The notes beneath the pieces were generated by a model. It made no database searches. It was not told the DNA's origin and saw only the letters and a list, made by a program, of their open reading frames with translations. From NCBI GenBank assembly GCA_018402155.1, contig JAGYJG010000001.1, forward strand, positions 2,314,501-2,378,500: a stretch of 64,000 nucleotides of DNA. The letters are read 5' to 3'. Of this stretch, positions 60,117 to 64,000 are shown one piece after another (the first letter of the stretch is position 1; every line of letters begins with the position of its first letter). The translations under genes were made by a program, and so were the position numbers. This stretch comes from Bacteroidia bacterium. Its GTDB lineage: Bacteria > Bacteroidota > Bacteroidia > NS11-12g > UBA9320.

Positions 60117-62309
60117 ATGGCAGCAGACGGCATAGATTTAAAGAAAAGTTTAAAAGAATTTTTCGGATTTTCCGCATTCAAAGGAATGCAGGAGGAAGTC
60201 ATCTCAACAATTATGAGAGGCGAAGATTGTTTTGTAATAATGCCTACTGGTGCAGGCAAGTCACTGTGTTATCAACTTCCTGCATTGATAAGTGACGGGA
60301 CCGCAATTATCATATCACCTCTCATCGCGTTGATGAAAAACCAAGTAGATGCTATACGCGGATTTGGAGATAGTGACGATGTTGCACATTTTTTAAATTC
60401 ATCTTTAACAAAACTGCAAACCGAGCGTGTAAAAAAAGATGTGGCAGAAGGCCGAACTAAAATGCTTTACGTAGCTCCCGAAACATTAAAAAAAGATGAA
60501 ACAATTGACTTTTTTAGATCAGTAAAGGTAAGTTTTGTGGCCGTAGACGAGGCGCATTGTATATCCGAGTGGGGGCATGATTTCAGGCCGGAATATCGCC
60601 GTATAAAACAAATTGTAAAAGAAATAGATGATGTACCCATGGTAGCTCTTACGGCTACAGCCACACCAAAGGTGCAAATGGACATTCAAAAGAGTTTAAA
60701 TATGCAAGACTCTCAGGTTTTCAAATCATCTTTTAATCGAGGTAACCTTTACTATGAAGTGATGCCAAAGGGCAGTAAAGCACAGACTATGAAGGATTTG
60801 ATTTCTTTTGTAAACAAGCGCAAAGGACAAAGCGGTATCATCTACTGCTTGAGTAGAAAAAAGACCGAAGATGTAGCAGAAATATTGAGAGCAAACGGTA
60901 TCAATGCGTTGCCTTACCATGCAGGTTTAGATGCAAAAACTCGTGCCGGAAATCAAGACGCTTTTTTGATGGAAGATTGCGATGTGATTTGTGCCACCAT
61001 AGCCTTTGGTATGGGTATAGACAAACCAGACGTACGCTTTGTAATACATTACGATGTTCCAAAATCTCTTGAAGGATATTATCAAGAAACAGGAAGAGCA
61101 GGAAGAGATGGTCTAGATGGGGATTGTATACTTTTTTATAACCCTAAAGACACAGAAAAACTTGAGAGTTTTTTGAAAGATAAACCCGTTGCAGAACGTG
61201 AAATAGGAACACAACTTATCTCTGAAATGGCATTCTTTGCCGAGTCGTCTCAGTGCCGTAGAAAATCACTTTTACACTATTTTGGTGAAAAGTTTGACTC
61301 AGATAATTGCAATCAGATGTGCGATAATTGTAGACATCCACGCGACACTACAGAAGCCACAAAACAACTTATAATAGCTCTAAAAACAATACAATATACC
61401 GAAGGACGAGTAGCCTTAAAGCATGTAGTAGATATTATTACTGGCGTTGCTTCTCCAGAAATAAAAGCATACAAACACAGCACTTTCGAACTTTTTGGAA
61501 AGGGAAAAGAAGAGGGAGAGAATTATTGGAAAACACTGATTCGGTTTGGACAAATTAATAACCTGATTATAAAAAATATTGAGCGATACGGCCTACTAAG
61601 TATTAGTGACGAGGGTATCGCCTATCTAGCTAACCCTACACGTGTAGACATAGCTCCAGACAAAGAGTTTGAGCCAATAAGTGATGCGGATTTTGATAAC
61701 ATACAGATAGAAGCCGTATATGATGAAAAACTTTTTGCCATCCTGAAAGAATTACAAAAAGAAGTAGCCGACGAAATGGGACTACCTCCGTATGTTATTT
61801 TTCAGCAGCCCTCACTAGAAGATATGGCTTATAAATATCCTCTAACCATGGATGAGATGGAAAACATAATGGGTGTAGGTAAAAATAAAGCCAAAAAATT
61901 TGGAAAGCCATTTTTGGAACTCATTGCTCAGTATGTAGAGGAAAATAACATCGAACGACCAGATGACTTAGTGCTCAAATCAGTGGTCAACAAAAGTGCA
62001 AAAAAAATCCATATCATTCAAAATATCGATAAGAAAGTCCCATTAGATGATATCGCAAAAGGCCAAGGAATGGAGTTTACGGAATTCCTCGAAGAACTAG
62101 AAGCAATTGTTTATAGCGGAACGTCCGTAGATTTAGAGTATTATATTGACGAAATAATAGATCCTGAAGGGGCAGAAGAAATTTATGATTTTTTTAAAAC
62201 AGAACAAACAGGAAATATTGATAGTGCCGTACGAGAGTTTGACGGTGAATTTACTCATGAAGAAATGAAAGTTTTTCAGATACAATTTATGAGTGATGTT
62301 GCAAATTAA
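60117..62309 (+). CDS. recQ: ATP-dependent DNA helicase RecQ
   Basis: 730 residues. 3'-5' helicase for recombination and repair. SF2 motifs: IMPTGAGKSLCYQLP (about 40-54), DEAHCISEWGHDFRPEY (DEAH, about 137-153), TATATPKVQ, CATIAFGMGIDKPDVRFVIHYD and QETGRAGRDG (about 320-330). The zinc-binding RQC Cys set is CRRKSLLHYFG...CNQMCDNC (about 378-405). An HRDC domain follows (about 540-620: FAILKELQKEVADEMGLPPYVI). A further 110 acidic residues after HRDC (SVVNKSAKKIHIIQNIDKK...) are typical of the Bacteroidota form. It begins MAADG; the spacing from kdsD (99 bp, divergent) leaves room for two promoters. Confidence 0.95.
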   Translation: MAADGIDLKKSLKEFFGFSAFKGMQEEVISTIMRGEDCFVIMPTGAGKSLCYQLPALISDGTAIIISPLIALMKNQVDAIRGFGDSDDVAHFLNSSLTKLQTERVKKDVAEGRTKMLYVAPETLKKDETIDFFRSVKVSFVAVDEAHCISEWGHDFRPEYRRIKQIVKEIDDVPMVALTATATPKVQMDIQKSLNMQDSQVFKSSFNRGNLYYEVMPKGSKAQTMKDLISFVNKRKGQSGIIYCLSRKKTEDVAEILRANGINALPYHAGLDAKTRAGNQDAFLMEDCDVICATIAFGMGIDKPDVRFVIHYDVPKSLEGYYQETGRAGRDGLDGDCILFYNPKDTEKLESFLKDKPVAEREIGTQLISEMAFFAESSQCRRKSLLHYFGEKFDSDNCNQMCDNCRHPRDTTEATKQLIIALKTIQYTEGRVALKHVVDIITGVASPEIKAYKHSTFELFGKGKEEGENYWKTLIRFGQINNLIIKNIERYGLLSISDEGIAYLANPTRVDIAPDKEFEPISDADFDNIQIEAVYDEKLFAILKELQKEVADEMGLPPYVIFQQPSLEDMAYKYPLTMDEMENIMGVGKNKAKKFGKPFLELIAQYVEENNIERPDDLVLKSVVNKSAKKIHIIQNIDKKVPLDDIAKGQGMEFTEFLEELEAIVYSGTSVDLEYYIDEIIDPEGAEEIYDFFKTEQTGNIDSAVREFDGEFTHEEMKVFQIQFMSDVAN

Positions 62310-62328
62310 AAAAAGTAGTTTACCTTTG
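62299..62328 (+). promoter_or_regulatory. Promoter of tRNA-Gln, overlapping the end of recQ
   Basis: TTG at 62299-62301, exactly 19 bp, then TACCTTTG at 62321-62328: a perfect Bacteroidota -33/-7 pair. The -33 lies inside the last codons of recQ and the -7 box ends 10 bp before the tRNA. Confidence 0.85.
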
Positions 62329-62338
62329 CAGACCAAAA

Positions 62339-62411
62339 TGGCTGATGGTGTAACTGGCAACACGTCTGTTTTTGGTACAGAAGAGTCCAGGTTCGAGCCC
62401 TGGTCGGCCAA
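62339..62411 (+). tRNA. tRNA-Gln (anticodon TTG)
   Basis: 73-nt cloverleaf: acceptor TGGCTGA/TCGGCCA (7 bp with one G-U), D arm GGTGTAACTGGCAACACG region, anticodon stem TCTGT/ACAGA around TTTTGGT (anticodon TTG), T arm CCAGG-TTCGAGC-CCTGG, discriminator A. Confidence 0.95.
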
Positions 62412-62423
62412 CTAAAAAAAGTG

Positions 62424-62454
62424 ATAAGAGGTCTCACATAGACCTCTTATTTTA
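62424..62454 (+). terminator. Terminator of tRNA-Gln
   Basis: ATAAGAGGTCT and AGACCTCTTAT pair perfectly (11 bp) around CACAT, followed by TTTTAT, 12 bp after the tRNA. Confidence 0.9.
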
Positions 62455-62473
62455 TATAACATATTGTAACAAT

Positions 62474-62490
62474 GGACATTTTTTATGTCC
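62474..62490. promoter_or_regulatory. Small inverted repeat before prs
   Basis: GGACAT-(5)-ATGTCC, immediately preceded by ATTGT-A-ACAAT (62463-62473). Together they sit 50-77 bp before the prs start, where an operator or leader hairpin would be; no function is known. Confidence 0.3.
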
Positions 62491-62539
62491 TGCGTTTATG
62501 ATAATTCCTCCTCGGAGTAGAGTGAAAGTAAAACGATAT

Positions 62540-63511
62540 ATGCCATCCTTCATAAATAAAGTAAAAATCTTTGCTGGCTCTGGTTCTAAACCACTAGCCA
62601 AAAAAATTGCGCAAGCATACGGCCAAAACTTAGGGTCCGTCACCTTGAATGTTTTTAGCGATGGAGAATTTCAACCGTGCATAGATGAAACCGTACGTGG
62701 ATGCGACGTATTCATTATACAAAGTACTATGCCCCCTGCCGATAATCTTATGGAACTGCTGATGTTAGTAGATGCCGCTAAGCGGGCTTCTGCTCACAAA
62801 GTAGTAGCCGTGATCCCTTATTTTGGCTTGGCTAGGCAGGATAGAAAAGATAAGCCTAGAGTGCCTATAAGCTCTAAAATGGTAGCTAATATCCTCACAG
62901 CCGCAGGAGCAGATAGGATAATGACCATGGATTTGCACGCCCCACAAATTCAAGGATTTTTTGACATTCCGGTCGACCATCTTGACTCTACTGTAATTTT
63001 CATCCCGTACATAAAAAGTTTGCAAACGGAAGATCTTGTCTTGGCTGCACCAGATGTAGGCGCTACCAAACGAGTGAGAGAGTTTGCCAAGTTCTTGGGA
63101 GCAGAAATGGTGATCTGTGACAAAGCCAGAAAGCGAGCCAACGAAATAGCTAGTATGACGGTGATAGGAGAAGTAGAAGGCAAAGATGTAGTACTTATAG
63201 ACGACATCTGCGATACAGCAAACACCTTGTGCAAAGCGGCTGCGCTACTGAAAGAAAAAGGTGCTAAATCTGTGCGTGCAGTATGTACACACCCTGTTTT
63301 AAGCGGTAAAGCATACGAAAACTTGGAAAATTCGGTTTTGGAAGAAATTATTCTGTGCGATACTATTCCATTAAAACCCGGAAGCTATACTAAAATAAAA
63401 GTACTGAGTGTAGACCATCTCTTTGCAAACGCTATACGAAACGTTAGCGAATTTGGTTCTATTAGCTCACTATTTAACATTTCAGACTCCTATCAAACGG
63501 AGTTAATTTAA
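62540..63511 (+). CDS. prs: Ribose-phosphate pyrophosphokinase (PRPP synthetase)
   Basis: 323 residues from ATG 62540 (MPSFINKVKIFAGS); the frame is open further upstream, through tRNA-Gln, but that part cannot be coding. Makes PRPP from ribose 5-phosphate and ATP. Motifs: FSDGEFQPCIDETVRGCDVFIIQS (about 31-54), PYFGLARQDRKDKPR (flexible loop with ATP-binding residues, about 92-106), MDLHAPQIQGFFDIPVDHL (about 128-146), PDVGATKRVREFAK, and the PRPP-binding VVLIDDICDTANTL (about 216-229). It precedes the L25 gene by 31 bp, as in many bacteria. Confidence 0.95.
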   Translation: MPSFINKVKIFAGSGSKPLAKKIAQAYGQNLGSVTLNVFSDGEFQPCIDETVRGCDVFIIQSTMPPADNLMELLMLVDAAKRASAHKVVAVIPYFGLARQDRKDKPRVPISSKMVANILTAAGADRIMTMDLHAPQIQGFFDIPVDHLDSTVIFIPYIKSLQTEDLVLAAPDVGATKRVREFAKFLGAEMVICDKARKRANEIASMTVIGEVEGKDVVLIDDICDTANTLCKAAALLKEKGAKSVRAVCTHPVLSGKAYENLENSVLEEIILCDTIPLKPGSYTKIKVLSVDHLFANAIRNVSEFGSISSLFNISDSYQTELI

Positions 63512-63542
63512 TCACATAAATAAATAAATTTTTAAGAATAAC

Positions 63543-64000
63543 ATGAAAGTAATTGCATTAAAAGGTGCGTTAAGAAGCGGACTAGGAAAGTCTGCCAACA
63601 AGCAAATCAGAAAAGAAGGAAAAGTACCTTGCGTGGTATACGGAAAAGGTGAAAATATTCATTTTTCAGTATATCAAGCAGATTTCAAAAATCTGGTATA
63701 CACGCCAAATACGTACTTGGTACAGCTCAATATAGATGGAGCGGTGAAACTTGCTAAAGTTCAAGAATTACAATATCACCCTACGTCGGAAGATATTGTA
63801 CACGCAGATTTTTACGAGGTTTCTGCTGACAGCCCAATTTCTATACCAGTACCCGTTAAAGTGGTTGGAAATTCGCCAGGTGTGCGCGCTGGGGGTAAAC
63901 TACAGCTGAAAATTAAAAAACTTAATGTTTTAGCTCTTATCGCCGATTTACCAGAATACATAGAGGTAAATATAGATAATTTGCAAATAGGTAAAAGTGT
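63543..64000 (+). CDS. rplY: 50S ribosomal protein L25/general stress protein Ctc (cut by window edge)
   Basis: The first 152 codons of the L25/Ctc family: MKVIALKGALRSGLGKSANKQ, then RKEGKVPCVVYGKGENIHF (5S-rRNA-binding domain, 1-90), HPTSEDIVHADFYEV, then the C-terminal TL5-like domain (PISIPVPVKVVGNSPGVRAGG, LPEYIEVNIDNLQIGKS). The frame is open at base 64000, so the C-terminus is outside. The prs-ctc order is shared with many bacteria. Confidence 0.93.
   Translation, partial: MKVIALKGALRSGLGKSANKQIRKEGKVPCVVYGKGENIHFSVYQADFKNLVYTPNTYLVQLNIDGAVKLAKVQELQYHPTSEDIVHADFYEVSADSPISIPVPVKVVGNSPGVRAGGKLQLKIKKLNVLALIADLPEYIEVNIDNLQIGKS

Noticed and set aside
62372-62539. N-terminal extension of prs
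   Set aside because: It would start inside tRNA-Gln and pass through its terminator; family proteins begin near MPSFINKVKIF.

Overview
The window is AT-rich chromosomal DNA from a member of the Bacteroidota. The support is a mix of family content (PorT-like barrel, BspA/DUF285 lipoprotein, Por/T9SS-type C-terminus, FISUMP lipoprotein, fused E1 alpha/beta dehydrogenase, Nfu beside Mrp) and of promoters with the phylum's -7 element TAnnTTTG; at both the tRNA-Gln and tRNA-Glu genes a TTG lies exactly 19 bp upstream of a -7 box. Nothing in the window allows a safe call below phylum.

Layout. 1-21.5 kb is intact housekeeping DNA: a lipoprotein start, ComM-type ATPase, TPR protein, PA0069-type radical SAM protein, zinc-ribbon protein plus MscS channel, PorT-like barrel, TerB-like protein, ALDH7-type aldehyde dehydrogenase (one frameshift), Xaa-Pro aminopeptidase, acyl-CoA thioesterase, FeoAB iron transporter, fused branched-chain 2-oxoacid dehydrogenase E1, and a four-gene run (PabA/TrpG amidotransferase, CBS protein, BamA-like protein, NAD kinase). 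A BspA-like lipoprotein closes this part. 45.4-64 kb is again intact: tRNA-Glu, GAPDH, thymidine kinase, UbiA-like protein, Nfu, Mrp, OmpA/TSP3 protein, SPASM radical SAM protein, a four-gene polysaccharide operon (KpsF isomerase, ManC, SGNH esterase, MBOAT O-acyltransferase), RecQ, tRNA-Gln, PRPP synthetase and the start of ribosomal protein L25.

Between them, 21.6-45.3 kb is an accessory island in which every recognisable gene is broken by many small indels and some stops. Reading across frames, it holds a HIRAN-domain protein, an IS3 remnant, an AbiEi/AbiEii (type IV toxin-antitoxin) pair with two inverted repeats upstream, a complete type I restriction-modification operon (hsdR, hsdM, hsdS), mcrB-mcrC, a WYL-domain regulator, then envelope and secreted proteins (small lipoproteins, a Big2/T9SS multi-domain protein, TPR, FISUMP, a beta-barrel protein). 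Near-identical direct repeats of about 70-110 bp lie at the two edges (21.6 and 45.3 kb) and at 23.3 kb; two short pieces of the WYL locus recur at 23.6 and 44.9 kb. A tRNA-Met-like gene with a ruined acceptor stem sits at the right edge.

The main open question is whether the island is a decayed defence island or a functional one seen through poorly corrected reads. Protein-level conservation between indels is strong, which favours sequence error; stops, lost promoter-proximal pieces, fragmentary repeats and the damaged tRNA favour real decay. Both are reported.
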